64,000 bases of DNA from Pseudomonas versuta (GTDB lineage Bacteria; Pseudomonadota; Gammaproteobacteria; Pseudomonadales; Pseudomonadaceae), in the NCBI RefSeq assembly GCF_001294575.1, contig NZ_CP012676.1:2914001-2978000 (forward strand), in the 5' to 3' direction. Position 1 is the stretch's first letter. Every line of letters starts with the position of its first letter. The translations under genes and the position numbers were made by a program. Below are positions 35,461 to 44,392 of this stretch, piece after piece. Below the pieces are notes generated by a model. The model saw nothing but the letters and a program-made list of their open reading frames with translations. It searched no databases and was not told the origin of the DNA.

Positions 35461-36435
35461 TTACTGCTGCAGTTCCTGCTCGCTGAACATGTCGCTGAAC
35501 AGGTAGCTCGACAGGTAGCGCTCACCCGAGTCGGGGAGGATCACCACGATAGTCTTGCCCTGCATTTCCGGGGTTTCAGCCAAACGTACGGCCACAGCCA
35601 TTGCCGCGCCGCATGAGATCCCGCACAAGATGCCTTCTTCGTGCATCAAGCGCAGGGCCATAGCCTTGGATTCGTCATCACTGACCAGTTCGACTTTATC
35701 GAGAATCGACAAATCGAGGTTTTTCGGTACGAAACCGGCGCCGATGCCCTGGATCTTGTGGGGCGACGGTTTGATCTCTTCACCGGCCAGCGCCTGGGTA
35801 ATGACCGGCGAGGTGATGGGTTCAACGGCAACCGACAAAATCGGCTTGCCCTGGGTGTGTTTGATGTAGCGAGAAATACCGGTAATGGTGCCGCCGGTTC
35901 CCACTCCTGCCACCAGCACGTCAATACCGCCGTCGGTGTCGTTCCAGATTTCCGGCCCGGTGGTTTTTTCGTGGATCGCCGGGTTGGCCGGGTTTTCGAA
36001 CTGCTGAGGCATAAAGTACTGCTCAGGATCGCTGTTACAGATCTCGGCAGCCTTGTCGATGGCCCCTTTCATGCCCTTGGCCGGCTCGGTCAGTACCAGT
36101 TCGGCGCCCAGAGCCTTGAGCACCTTGCGGCGCTCGATACTCATGGAGGACGGCATGGTCAGCATCAATTTGTAACCCCGGGCCGCCGCCACAAAAGCCA
36201 GACCGATACCGGTATTGCCCGACGTCGGTTCAATGATGGTCATGCCCGGTTTGAGCACGCCACGGCTCTCGGCGTCCCAGATCATGTTGGCGCCGATCCG
36301 GCACTTCACCGAATAGCCCGGGTTACGCCCTTCAATCTTGGCCAGGATAGTCACGCCGCGGGGCGCAATGCTGTTGATTTGCACCAGAGGCGTGTTACCG
36401 ATGGAGTGCGCGTTATCTACAAAAATGCGGCTCAT
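35461..36435 (-). CDS. cysK: Cysteine synthase A
   Basis: A 324-residue PLP enzyme that makes cysteine from O-acetylserine and sulfide. PLP lysine K44 is in [10 protein letters not shown], the phosphate and substrate loops are [13 protein letters not shown] and [12 protein letters not shown]. The length is that of CysK. ATG 36435 starts [19 protein letters not shown]; the open frame extends to 36651 but the extra residues are unlike the family. It is divergent from the DUF748 gene, 121 bases away. Confidence 0.94.
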   Translation of the reverse strand: MSRIFVDNAHSIGNTPLVQINSIAPRGVTILAKIEGRNPGYSVKCRIGANMIWDAESRGVLKPGMTIIEPTSGNTGIGLAFVAAARGYKLMLTMPSSMSIERRKVLKALGAELVLTEPAKGMKGAIDKAAEICNSDPEQYFMPQQFENPANPAIHEKTTGPEIWNDTDGGIDVLVAGVGTGGTITGISRYIKHTQGKPILSVAVEPITSPVITQALAGEEIKPSPHKIQGIGAGFVPKNLDLSILDKVELVSDDESKAMALRLMHEEGILCGISCGAAMAVAVRLAETPEMQGKTIVVILPDSGERYLSSYLFSDMFSEQELQQ

Positions 36436-36556
36436 GGCGGGGTCCTTATTCACCTTTTGGGAAGGTCCCAAGGGTAGGCCTCGTGTTCTCGGGCGTCCAG
36501 TCATGCGAACGTCTGGTGTGCGTTGCAGTCCATTTTGTACAAGTGGAGGCAATAGC

Positions 36557-37633
36557 ATGAAAGCACGATATAGAGGGTCGCTGTTGGCGGTGGCCGTATT
36601 GGTTTTGGTTATGGTGGGCATACGCATAGCCCTGCCCGACATGGTGCGCAATTACCTGAACGATAAATTGGCCCATATGGGCGACTATCGGGGCAGTGTG
36701 CACGATGTGGACCTGGCCTTGTGGCGTGGCGCGTACCGCATCAACGGGCTGGAAATCGTCAAGGTCTCCGGCAAGGTGCCAGTACCCTTTGTCAACGTGC
36801 CTGCCCTCGACCTTTCAGTCAGCTGGCACTCGCTCTGGTATGACCACGCTGTGGTGGCCGAGGCTCTGTTTGTCCGGCCGCAAATCAACTTTGTCGATGG
36901 CGGTCCCAATAAGTCAGCTTCCCAGACCGGTGAGGGAACCGACTGGCGCGAGCAATTACGCAAACTGCTGCCTATCACCCTCAACGAAGTACGGATTGAG
37001 GACGGAGAAATCACCTTTCGCAACTTTAACTCCAAGCCCCCGGTAAACCTTGGCGCCACCCGGGTAAATGCCAGCATCTATAACCTGACCAATGTGGTGA
37101 ACCTCAAAGGCGAGCGCGATGCACGCCTCGAAGGCAAGGCGCTATTACTGGGCCAGGCGCCGATGGAGGTGAGCGCCACGTTCGACCCGCTGAGCAACTT
37201 CGAGGATTTCGAGTTTCGTCTGCGCGCCACCAAAATCGAATTAAAGCGCTTCAACAGTTTTGCTTCGGCCTACGGCAAATTCGATTTCAACGCCGGCAAT
37301 GGTGATCTGGTGATCGAGGCCCAGGCCAGCAAAGGTCAACTCAACGGATATATCAAGCCACTGCTGCGCAATGTTGAGGTGTTCAACTGGCAACAAGATG
37401 TAGAGAACAAGGACAAAGGGATTTTTCGTTCGATCTGGGAAGCAATTGTCGGGGGGACCGAGACGGTGTTGAAGAACCAGAACAAAAACCAGTTTGCAAC
37501 CCGCGTGGAACTCAAAGGCAGCATCCACCGCCAGGACATCAGTGTGTTTCAGGCCTTTGTGCAGATTCTGCGCAATGGCTTTATTCAGGCCTTTAACGCC
37601 CGTTACGAACAGCCTGCACCTGAAGCCGATTGA
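36557..37633 (+). CDS. DUF748-family protein
   Basis: A 358-residue protein with an N-terminal membrane helix (8-23, [16 protein letters not shown]) and a large periplasmic beta-rich domain, LRYD-type repeats such as [17 protein letters not shown], consistent with DUF748/AsmA-like proteins that may aid lipid or outer-membrane transport. GGAGG lies seven bases before ATG 36557. The neighbourhood (cysK, MoxR, VWA) matches other Pseudomonas. The function is unproven. Confidence 0.82.
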   Translation: MKARYRGSLLAVAVLVLVMVGIRIALPDMVRNYLNDKLAHMGDYRGSVHDVDLALWRGAYRINGLEIVKVSGKVPVPFVNVPALDLSVSWHSLWYDHAVVAEALFVRPQINFVDGGPNKSASQTGEGTDWREQLRKLLPITLNEVRIEDGEITFRNFNSKPPVNLGATRVNASIYNLTNVVNLKGERDARLEGKALLLGQAPMEVSATFDPLSNFEDFEFRLRATKIELKRFNSFASAYGKFDFNAGNGDLVIEAQASKGQLNGYIKPLLRNVEVFNWQQDVENKDKGIFRSIWEAIVGGTETVLKNQNKNQFATRVELKGSIHRQDISVFQAFVQILRNGFIQAFNARYEQPAPEAD

Positions 37634-37775
37634 AGTCAGATAGTGACGGCCCGTTCATTATCTGAATGGGCGCTGAACATTCACAGCCTGCAGAAGCTCG
37701 CGTTATAGTCAGACATACTTTTTGTTCTCCCGCCCTGCCCTTGCAGGGCCCGGGTCATGCTTTGAGGAATTGCAG

Positions 37776-38621
37776 ATGAAGTTTGAAGGCACCCGCGCCT
37801 ACGTGGCCACCGATGACCTGAAACTGGCGGTCAACGCGGCCATCACCCTGGAGCGCCCGCTGCTGGTCAAGGGTGAACCCGGTACCGGCAAGACCATGCT
37901 CGCCGAGCAACTGGCAGAATCCTTTGGCTGCAAGCTGATCACCTGGCACATCAAGTCCACCACCAAGGCCCATCAGGGCCTGTACGAATATGACGCGGTC
38001 AGCCGCCTGCGTGATTCACAACTGGGGGTCGATAAGGTCCACGATGTGCGCAATTACCTGAAGAAGGGCAAATTGTGGGAAGCCTTCGAAGCTCAAGAGC
38101 GGGTTATTTTGCTGATCGACGAAATCGACAAGGCCGACATCGAGTTCCCGAACGACCTGCTGCAAGAGCTCGACAAGATGGAGTTCTACGTTTACGAGAC
38201 CGACGAAACCATCAAGGCCAAAGTGCGCCCGATCATCATCATTACCTCCAACAACGAAAAAGAACTGCCTGACGCCTTCCTGCGCCGCTGCTTTTTCCAC
38301 TACATCAGCTTCCCGGATCGCACTACGCTGCAAAAAATCGTCGACGTGCACTTTCCCGACATCAAGAAAGAACTGGTCAGTGAAGCGCTGGACGTATTTT
38401 TCGACGTACGCAAAGTGCCCGGCCTGAAGAAAAAACCCTCGACGTCCGAGCTGGTGGACTGGCTGAAGCTGCTGATGGCCGACAACATTGGCGAAGCCGT
38501 ACTGCGCGAGCGCGATCCGACCAAAGCCATCCCGCCACTGGCCGGCGCACTGGTGAAGAACGAACAGGACGTGCAATTGCTGGAGCGCCTGGCGTTCATG
38601 AGCCGTCGCGGTAATCGCTGA
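37776..38621 (+). CDS. MoxR-family AAA ATPase
   Basis: A 281-residue AAA+ ATPase with Walker A GEPGTGKT (residues about 33-40), Walker B LLIDEIDKAD and sensor 1 IITSNNEKELPDAF. MoxR proteins work with VWA-domain partners to mature or activate other complexes. GAGGA lies before ATG 37776. The VWA gene follows 21 bases downstream, so the two form the usual MoxR/VWA operon. The client is unknown. Confidence 0.9.
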   Translation: MKFEGTRAYVATDDLKLAVNAAITLERPLLVKGEPGTGKTMLAEQLAESFGCKLITWHIKSTTKAHQGLYEYDAVSRLRDSQLGVDKVHDVRNYLKKGKLWEAFEAQERVILLIDEIDKADIEFPNDLLQELDKMEFYVYETDETIKAKVRPIIIITSNNEKELPDAFLRRCFFHYISFPDRTTLQKIVDVHFPDIKKELVSEALDVFFDVRKVPGLKKKPSTSELVDWLKLLMADNIGEAVLRERDPTKAIPPLAGALVKNEQDVQLLERLAFMSRRGNR

Positions 38622-38642
38622 TTTTTCCAGAAGGCGATAAGC

Positions 38643-39821
38643 ATGCTGCTTAATCTGTTCAATGAAATGCGGGCGGCCAAGGTGCCGGTTTCAGTGCGCG
38701 AGTTGCTGGACCTGATCAACGCGCTGAAAAACCATGTGACCTTCGCCGACATGGACGAGTTTTACTATCTGGCGCGCACAATTCTGGTGAAGGATGAGCG
38801 CCATTTCGACAAGTTCGACCGCGCCTTCGGCGCCTACTTCAATGGCCTGCAAAACCTCAATGAGCACCTTGAGGCCTTGATTCCCGAAGACTGGCTGCGC
38901 AAGGAATTCGAGCGCTCACTGAGCGACGAAGACCGGGCACAGTTGCAGTCGCTGGGCGGCCTCGACAAGCTGATTGAAGCGTTCAAGCAACGTCTCGAAG
39001 AGCAGAAGGAGCGCCATGCCGGTGGCAACAAATGGATCGGTACCGGCGGCACCAGCCCGTTCGGCTCAGGCGGCTATCACCCCGAGGGCATCCGGGTGGG
39101 CGATGCCGGCGCGCGCCAGGGCAAGGCTGCCAAGGTCTGGGAGCAGCGCGAGTACAAGAATCTCGACGATCAGGTTGAACTGGGCACGCGCAATATCAAG
39201 GTTGCACTGCGCCGCCTGCGCAAGTTTGCCCGTCAGGGTGCGGCAGAAGAGCTGGATATCGATGGCACCATCGACCACACCGCCCGCGATGCCGGCCTGC
39301 TAAACATTCAGATGCGCCCGGAGCGGCGTAACAACATCAAGCTGCTGTTGCTGTTTGATATTGGCGGCTCGATGGATTCCCACGTAAAGATCTGCGAAGA
39401 GTTGTTCTCGGCCTGTAAAACCGAGTTCAAGCATCTGGAGTATTTCTACTTCCATAACTTCATCTATGAGTCGGTCTGGAAGAACAACCAGCGCCGACAG
39501 GTCGAACGTATTTCCACTCAGGATCTGCTGAACAAATACGGCGCCGATTACAAAGTGATCTTTATTGGCGACGCGGCGATGGGGCCCTATGAAATCACCC
39601 ATGCCGGAGGCAGTGTCGAACACTGGAACGAAGAGCCGGGCTACAAGTGGATGCAACGTTTCATGGAGAAATACAAAAAACTGATCTGGATTAATCCGTA
39701 CCCCAAAGACACGTGGAACTACACCGCTTCGACTGGAATCGTACGTGACCTTATCGAAGACCGGATGTACCCGTTGACGCTGGACGGGCTGGAAGAAGGG
39801 ATGCGGTTTCTGGCGAAATAA
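38643..39821 (+). CDS. VWA/CoxE-like protein, partner of MoxR
   Basis: A 392-residue protein with an all-alpha N-terminal part and a C-terminal VWA-like domain carrying a MIDAS motif in FDIGGSMDSHVKI (about residues 238-246). The motif is DxGGS, the form common in this family. The stretch CKTEFKHLEYFYFHNFIYE is typical. ATG 38643 follows the MoxR gene closely. It should act as the adaptor of the MoxR ATPase in a cytoplasmic complex. Confidence 0.88.
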   Translation: MLLNLFNEMRAAKVPVSVRELLDLINALKNHVTFADMDEFYYLARTILVKDERHFDKFDRAFGAYFNGLQNLNEHLEALIPEDWLRKEFERSLSDEDRAQLQSLGGLDKLIEAFKQRLEEQKERHAGGNKWIGTGGTSPFGSGGYHPEGIRVGDAGARQGKAAKVWEQREYKNLDDQVELGTRNIKVALRRLRKFARQGAAEELDIDGTIDHTARDAGLLNIQMRPERRNNIKLLLLFDIGGSMDSHVKICEELFSACKTEFKHLEYFYFHNFIYESVWKNNQRRQVERISTQDLLNKYGADYKVIFIGDAAMGPYEITHAGGSVEHWNEEPGYKWMQRFMEKYKKLIWINPYPKDTWNYTASTGIVRDLIEDRMYPLTLDGLEEGMRFLAK

Positions 39822-39846
39822 TCATGAGCCCTGCAGGTGCAGGTGT

Positions 39847-39919
39847 AGGTGCAAGAGCGAGCTTGCTCGCGGGCACTTCAATTGCGCTGAAGAACTCGCG
39901 AGCAAGCTCGCTCCTACGG
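39847..39919. repeat. REP-type inverted repeat pair
   Basis: GAGCGAGCTTGCTCGCGGGC at about 39855-39874 and an inverted GCGAGCAAGCTCGCTCCTAC at 39898-39917 lie between the VWA gene and pxpC. A short GCAGGTGCAGGTGTAGGTGC run precedes it. Confidence 0.75.
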
Positions 39920-39928
39920 GGTGCGTTG

Positions 39929-40849
39929 TTATTCGGTAAACCGTTGCATAAACGCCACGTGCTGACGCTGCGCCGCATCTTGGGTGGCCGGGCGCATGTA
40001 CACCACCTCCCCCGGCAAACACTGGGCCAGACGCGCCAGCGCCAGCGGGGTCAAGGCGCCCAGGCGCGGATATCCGCCAATGGTCTGACGGTCATTGAGC
40101 AATACAATCGGCTGACCATCCGGCGGAACCTGAATCGCCCCCTGCGGGATACCTTCGGAAATCATCGGCGCCCCCTGGTAGACCAGCGCAGGGCCCAGCA
40201 GGCGGATGCCCATGCGGTCGGCGCGAGTGTCCAGGGTCCATGGGTTATTGAAGGCGTCAAAGGTACTTTGACCACTGAAAGCACCCATTTGGGCACCTAG
40301 CACCACATCCAGAAACGGTTTGGACCTGAACTCGGGCAGGTGCCGTGAAGGCAGTTCGCGCAGCGGCTGCGTATCCCCGACAAACCTCAGCTCGTCACCC
40401 GCAGCCAGCGCCCGACCATAACCATCGGGGCCGCCAAGGTGCTCACGAACCACGGTGCAACAGCTACCCAGTACTTGAGGGGCGATAAAGCCTGCCGGGG
40501 CGGCCAGATAGGTGCGGGCACCGTTCAGCGGCTGAGTGAAGGTCAGGGTCTGGCCTTTTTTCAGTAAGAAACTGCGCCAGGGCTTCAAACCTTGACCGTC
40601 AATCGCAGCCCCCAAATCCGCGCCGGCCAGAGCCAGCGTGCAATCGTCCTGCGCGATAACGGATAAGCCGCCAAGGCTGATTTCGATGACTGCGGCGTCT
40701 GGCGAATTGCCCAGCAGCCAATTGGCCCAGGCCATGGACATCCAGTCTGCGGCCCCGCCCTGGGTCACACCCAGGTGCCGCACACCGAAACGACCGGCAT
40801 CCTGCAGCAGGCAAAACGGATTGCTGGCCTGAATCAGTAATCGGCTCAT
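39929..40849 (-). CDS. pxpC: 5-oxoprolinase subunit PxpC (biotin-dependent carboxyltransferase-like)
   Basis: A 306-residue protein of the KipA/AHS2 family. Sequence such as LLIQASNPFCLLQDAGRFG and GVTQGGAADWMSMAWANWLLG matches the AHS2 domain. With PxpA and PxpB it forms ATP-dependent 5-oxoprolinase, which turns pyroglutamate into glutamate. Its ATG overlaps the pxpB stop by four bases, so the genes are coupled. The order in transcription is pxpA-pxpB-pxpC. Confidence 0.92.
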   Translation of the reverse strand: MSRLLIQASNPFCLLQDAGRFGVRHLGVTQGGAADWMSMAWANWLLGNSPDAAVIEISLGGLSVIAQDDCTLALAGADLGAAIDGQGLKPWRSFLLKKGQTLTFTQPLNGARTYLAAPAGFIAPQVLGSCCTVVREHLGGPDGYGRALAAGDELRFVGDTQPLRELPSRHLPEFRSKPFLDVVLGAQMGAFSGQSTFDAFNNPWTLDTRADRMGIRLLGPALVYQGAPMISEGIPQGAIQVPPDGQPIVLLNDRQTIGGYPRLGALTPLALARLAQCLPGEVVYMRPATQDAAQRQHVAFMQRFTE

Positions 40850-41550
40850 GCCAAGGCCTCCTGGGGCGTGTCATCACCGCCTAAACGGATAAATTCGGCG
40901 TGGGAAACAGGAGCGAACTGCACCGTGTCGCCAGGCTGCATGAGGCTGTAACCATCACGTTCGCGATCAAACAATGCGCTCGGGGTACGGCCGATGAGGT
41001 TCCAGCCGCCGGGCGACTGGGCGGGATAGGCCGCGGTCTGGCGCTCGGCAATCCCGACGCTGCCAGTGGCGACACGTTTGCGCGGGGTATCCAGACGCGG
41101 CGCGGCCAGGGCTTCATCGACCAGCCCCATAAAGGCAAAACCCGGGGCAAAACCCAGCGCGAACACCTGATATTGATGCTCGCTGTGGCGACGAATGACT
41201 TCGCTCACCGTCCAGCCGGTGCGCTTGGCCAGCAAGGCGAGCTCCGGCCCCACACTCGGGTCGTACCACACGGGCACTACGTGAGACTGGCCCAGGTTCC
41301 GGGTTTCCGGGCGCAGATCCGTCAACGCCTGGGCAATCCGCTCGCGGGCCTGAGACGGAGTCAACGCCAGTCCGTCGTAATGCACCATCAAGGTGGTGTA
41401 GGACGGCACCAGGTCGACCAGATAGCCGGCAAAACAGGTGCGCAGACGCTCGCTTGCAGCCAGCATCCACGGCATATTGGTTTCTGCAATTTCATCGAAC
41501 AGACGCAGCATCAGGCAGTCGATGGCCACCACTTCAATCCGTGGCTTCAT
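40846..41550 (-). CDS. pxpB: 5-oxoprolinase subunit PxpB
   Basis: A 234-residue protein of the KipI/AHS1 family ([20 protein letters not shown] start, then [20 protein letters not shown] near residue 130). It works with PxpA and PxpC to hydrolyse 5-oxoproline. ATG 41550 overlaps the pxpA stop by four bases; the frame is open upstream to 41628 but the stop of pxpA lies there. The length is typical. Confidence 0.92.
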   Translation of the reverse strand: MKPRIEVVAIDCLMLRLFDEIAETNMPWMLAASERLRTCFAGYLVDLVPSYTTLMVHYDGLALTPSQARERIAQALTDLRPETRNLGQSHVVPVWYDPSVGPELALLAKRTGWTVSEVIRRHSEHQYQVFALGFAPGFAFMGLVDEALAAPRLDTPRKRVATGSVGIAERQTAAYPAQSPGGWNLIGRTPSALFDRERDGYSLMQPGDTVQFAPVSHAEFIRLGGDDTPQEALA

Positions 41551-42299
41551 CCCTGTGCCTGCTGACTCAGGGCATGGCGAATGCGCTGCACGGCGGCGAC
41601 CGAACCGGCGTTGTCGCCATGCACGCACAAGGTCTTGGCGTGCAGATGCAAGGCACTGCCATCACTGGCCACCAAGGCCTGGCCTGCAGCGATAGTCAGG
41701 GCCTGTTGCACGATGACGTCGGCGTCGTGATGCACGGCCCCCGGCAGTTGCCGCGAAACCAGATGTCCGGCGCTGTCGTAGGCGCGGTCGGCAAAGGCCT
41801 CGAACCACAGGGTTACGCCAAACTCATCACCGATGGCTTGCGCGGCGCTGTTATCGCGGGTGGCCATCAACATCAGCGGCAAGCCCGGGTCGTAAGCGGC
41901 CACGGCCTGCACCACCGCCCGCAACTGTGCAGGGCTGGCCATCATGTCGTTGTACATCGCACCGTGGGGTTTGACGTAGCTGACCCGCGTGCCCTGGGCG
42001 CGACAGATGCCGTCCAGAGCGCCTATCTGATAGTGCAACAGGTCTTGCAGCTCTTGCGCCGAGTAGGCCATGGAGCGTCGACCAAAGCCGGCGAGGTCTT
42101 GATACGCGGGGTGGGCGCCGATTTTCACGTCATGGGCCAATGCCAGACCCACGGTTTTGCGCATGATCCCCGGATCCCCTGCGTGAAAACCGCAGGCAAT
42201 GTTGGCGCAATCAATAAACGGCATGACCTCGGCATCCAGGCCCATGGTCCAGCTGCCAAAACTCTCACCAATATCGCAATTCAATAACAGGCGGCTCAC
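41547..42299 (-). CDS. pxpA: 5-oxoprolinase subunit PxpA (LamB/YcsF family)
   Basis: A 250-residue YcsF/LamB-family protein, beginning [19 protein letters not shown] with the DIGES metal-site motif and [20 protein letters not shown] segment (here [16 protein letters not shown]). It is the first gene of the pxp operon. PxpA is part of the ATP-dependent 5-oxoprolinase complex. The spacing and overlaps show polycistronic expression. The start at 42299 is not supported by a strong ribosome binding site but the N-terminus is conserved. Confidence 0.92.
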   Translation of the reverse strand: MSRLLLNCDIGESFGSWTMGLDAEVMPFIDCANIACGFHAGDPGIMRKTVGLALAHDVKIGAHPAYQDLAGFGRRSMAYSAQELQDLLHYQIGALDGICRAQGTRVSYVKPHGAMYNDMMASPAQLRAVVQAVAAYDPGLPLMLMATRDNSAAQAIGDEFGVTLWFEAFADRAYDSAGHLVSRQLPGAVHHDADVIVQQALTIAAGQALVASDGSALHLHAKTLCVHGDNAGSVAAVQRIRHALSQQAQG

Positions 42300-42459
42300 G
42301 GCGATGCTCCTGTGGTCTTCTTATAGTTTAGGTGTAGGGCATTTTTGGACAGCAGCATGCCGTTCGTCCAACTAATAAAAGCCGGACTCAGGGATAAGAA
42401 AAAGTTGTTTGCTTAAATTTCTTCCGGGCCAACCTGTGTGCTACAGGCGCAGGTCGGGG

Positions 42460-42993
42460 TCAGCTATTACGCTCTCGGCGGGCAATACGTTCGCGCTGAC
42501 GCTTGCCTCCCAGAACGACCCAGTCCACGAGCCGCAAGAAACCTTCGATGATGAAGGAAAACAGCAGTGCACCCGCCATTGCCCAGCCAATGGCCGTCGG
42601 CGAGAGCAGTATCTGATAGGTGTAAGTGTCGATGGTTTCCTGACGAATAGCCGGGTCGGCTGCGTAGGCGACTTGCAGGGCGCGCATGTACCACGGGCCC
42701 TGCATGGCCTGGAACTGATCGTCGAGCAGGCGCTGGCGGTTGAGCAACGTGCTCAGGCTGCTGGCATCGCTGCGAAATACCGGGTCGTCACTGGCCTGAT
42801 AATGCGCAACCAGTGCTTGCAGATCGCCTTTGAAAAACTGGTTGGCGGTGTTTTGAAAACCCGCCAGCCCGGTCTGCGCCTCGATCAGGTGAGCTTCGAC
42901 GCGGTTGGCGTAATCATTGATAAAGCCCGGCACTTGCACGCCGATCAACAAGCCCAATGTAAACAGCACCAACCGCAAATAGCTCAAAAACAT
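42460..42993 (-). CDS. DUF2937-family membrane protein
   Basis: A 177-residue protein with an N-terminal membrane helix (LRLVLFTLGLLIGVQVPGF), a soluble helical middle part and a C-terminal membrane helix (GWAMAGALLFSFIIEGFL), ending in a basic tail. This fits DUF2937, a proteobacterial family of unknown function. It lies 12 bases downstream of the glutamine amidotransferase gene, so the two are likely co-transcribed. Confidence 0.82.
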   Translation of the reverse strand: MFLSYLRLVLFTLGLLIGVQVPGFINDYANRVEAHLIEAQTGLAGFQNTANQFFKGDLQALVAHYQASDDPVFRSDASSLSTLLNRQRLLDDQFQAMQGPWYMRALQVAYAADPAIRQETIDTYTYQILLSPTAIGWAMAGALLFSFIIEGFLRLVDWVVLGGKRQRERIARRERNS

Positions 42994-43005
42994 GCAGGCG
43001 CATCC

Positions 43006-43761
43006 TTATTCGGTTGTGCCCTGGCTGACGCTCCATTGGCCCGGCTCGTAACGCGTCCAGGTTTCGTTTTCAGTCAGCGGTTCAGTGGCGATCACCGTCA
43101 CCACATCGTTGGGCGTGGTTTCTGACTGAAAGTCCACGATCACGTCGACATCCTTCAGGCGTGCCGGTCCAAACGGGGCCCGGCGCGTGATCTGCGCCAG
43201 CTTGGTCGAGCAGTAGCAGAACAGCCAGTCACCATCGCTGAGCAGGCAGTTGAACACCCCTTTGCTGCGAAATTCGGCGCACGCGGCGACCAGCTCAGGC
43301 AGGATCGTTTCCACGTCAACCGGCTCGGGGAAGGCCTGGCGAACCCGGTTGAGCACATCACAAAATGCGGCTTCGCTGTCAGTGTCGCCAACGGGACGGT
43401 AAAAGCTGGTACTCGGGGAGAAGTCAGACAACTGGCCGTTGTGCGCGAAGCACCAGTTGCGCCCCCACAGCTCACGGACGAACGGATGGGTATTGGACAG
43501 ACAGACCTTGCCGACGTTGGCCTGGCGGATATGGCCAATCACCACTTCGCTTTTGATTGGATAACGCTGCACCAGCAAGGCGACTTCGGAGTCGCAACTG
43601 GCAGCCGGGTCCTGAAACAGACGCAGGCCACGGCCTTCATAGAAGGCAATGCCCCAGCCATCACGATGCGGGCCGGTACGCCCGCCCCGCTGCATCAGGC
43701 CGGTAAAGCTGAACACAATATCGGTCGGGACGTTGGCGCTCATGCCCAATAATTCACACAC
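43006..43761 (-). CDS. Class II glutamine amidotransferase (YafJ type)
   Basis: A 251-residue N-terminal-nucleophile amidotransferase-like protein. The start is GTG 43761 and is decided by Cys2, the catalytic nucleophile after removal of Met (MCELLGMSANVPTDI). Motifs RGGRTGPHRDGWGIAFYEG and SNTHPFVRELWGRNWCFAHNGQL are those of the YafJ group. It hydrolyses glutamine; its physiological substrate is not known. It precedes the DUF2937 gene. Confidence 0.9.
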   Translation of the reverse strand: MCELLGMSANVPTDIVFSFTGLMQRGGRTGPHRDGWGIAFYEGRGLRLFQDPAASCDSEVALLVQRYPIKSEVVIGHIRQANVGKVCLSNTHPFVRELWGRNWCFAHNGQLSDFSPSTSFYRPVGDTDSEAAFCDVLNRVRQAFPEPVDVETILPELVAACAEFRSKGVFNCLLSDGDWLFCYCSTKLAQITRRAPFGPARLKDVDVIVDFQSETTPNDVVTVIATEPLTENETWTRYEPGQWSVSQGTTE

Positions 43762-43797
43762 GCTCGCACTCTCGCATTCAAGCTCAACGGAAAAGGA

Positions 43798-44292
43798 TTA
43801 CAGCCGTGGTTCAACCCGCGACGGGCCCGCAGCACGCGGCGCTGCCGGGCGCACATAGCGATCATCGCCAGCCGGGCCGAAAGGCTGGTCGTCTTCAGGA
43901 TCTTTGTGGCGCGCTTGTTCGTTTGCGGCGGCTTGCGCATTGCGAGCCTTGCGCGAACGTTCGATGGGCCAGCGAATCAGCACAAAAACCGCATACAGGC
44001 AGAGCGCGAAGATGGCGTACATCAACAGGTCCGACACGGCACGCCAGGCGTTATTGCCTACTTTGAACGCGAGGTCCAGGGCAGTGATGGCCACTGCTGG
44101 GGCAAATTTTTCTTTCACCGGGTCAATAATGGTCGGGCTCAACAGCAGCACTGCCATCAGTACGCGCAAAGGCTCACGCAACCAGCGCCACATAAAGCGG
44201 GTCAGGCGCCACCATACGAGCAGGCAGCCCAAAGCGGCAAAGGCGTAAAGGCCCCAGGCGATCAGATAGTCGTTCTCGGTCATGGTATCCAT
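43798..44292 (-). CDS. Membrane protein of unknown function
   Basis: A 164-residue protein (from ATG 44292; ATG 44283 is equally possible, and the frame is open to 44361). It has about four hydrophobic segments (LIAWGLYAFAALGCLLVWW, VLMAVLLLSPTII, MYAIFALCLYAVFVLI and a shorter one) followed by an Arg/Ala-rich cytoplasmic tail (AANEQARHKDPEDDQPFG). Members are often loosely annotated as MFS transporters, but the size excludes that. The gene is divergent from ptrB. Confidence 0.7.
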   Translation of the reverse strand: MDTMTENDYLIAWGLYAFAALGCLLVWWRLTRFMWRWLREPLRVLMAVLLLSPTIIDPVKEKFAPAVAITALDLAFKVGNNAWRAVSDLLMYAIFALCLYAVFVLIRWPIERSRKARNAQAAANEQARHKDPEDDQPFGPAGDDRYVRPAAPRAAGPSRVEPRL

Positions 44293-44392
44293 GGTCGGCA
44301 GGCAATGAGGCGCTATGATAACGGCTTTTAGGCAATGCGGCTGCACCGCCGTCAGCGTCACTTCTTTTCCTGCAGGTTTCAGAGAACACTCA

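Noticed and set aside
43798..44361. MFS transporter annotation for the membrane protein at this place
   Set aside because: The protein has only about four helices and 164 residues, far too small for an MFS transporter.
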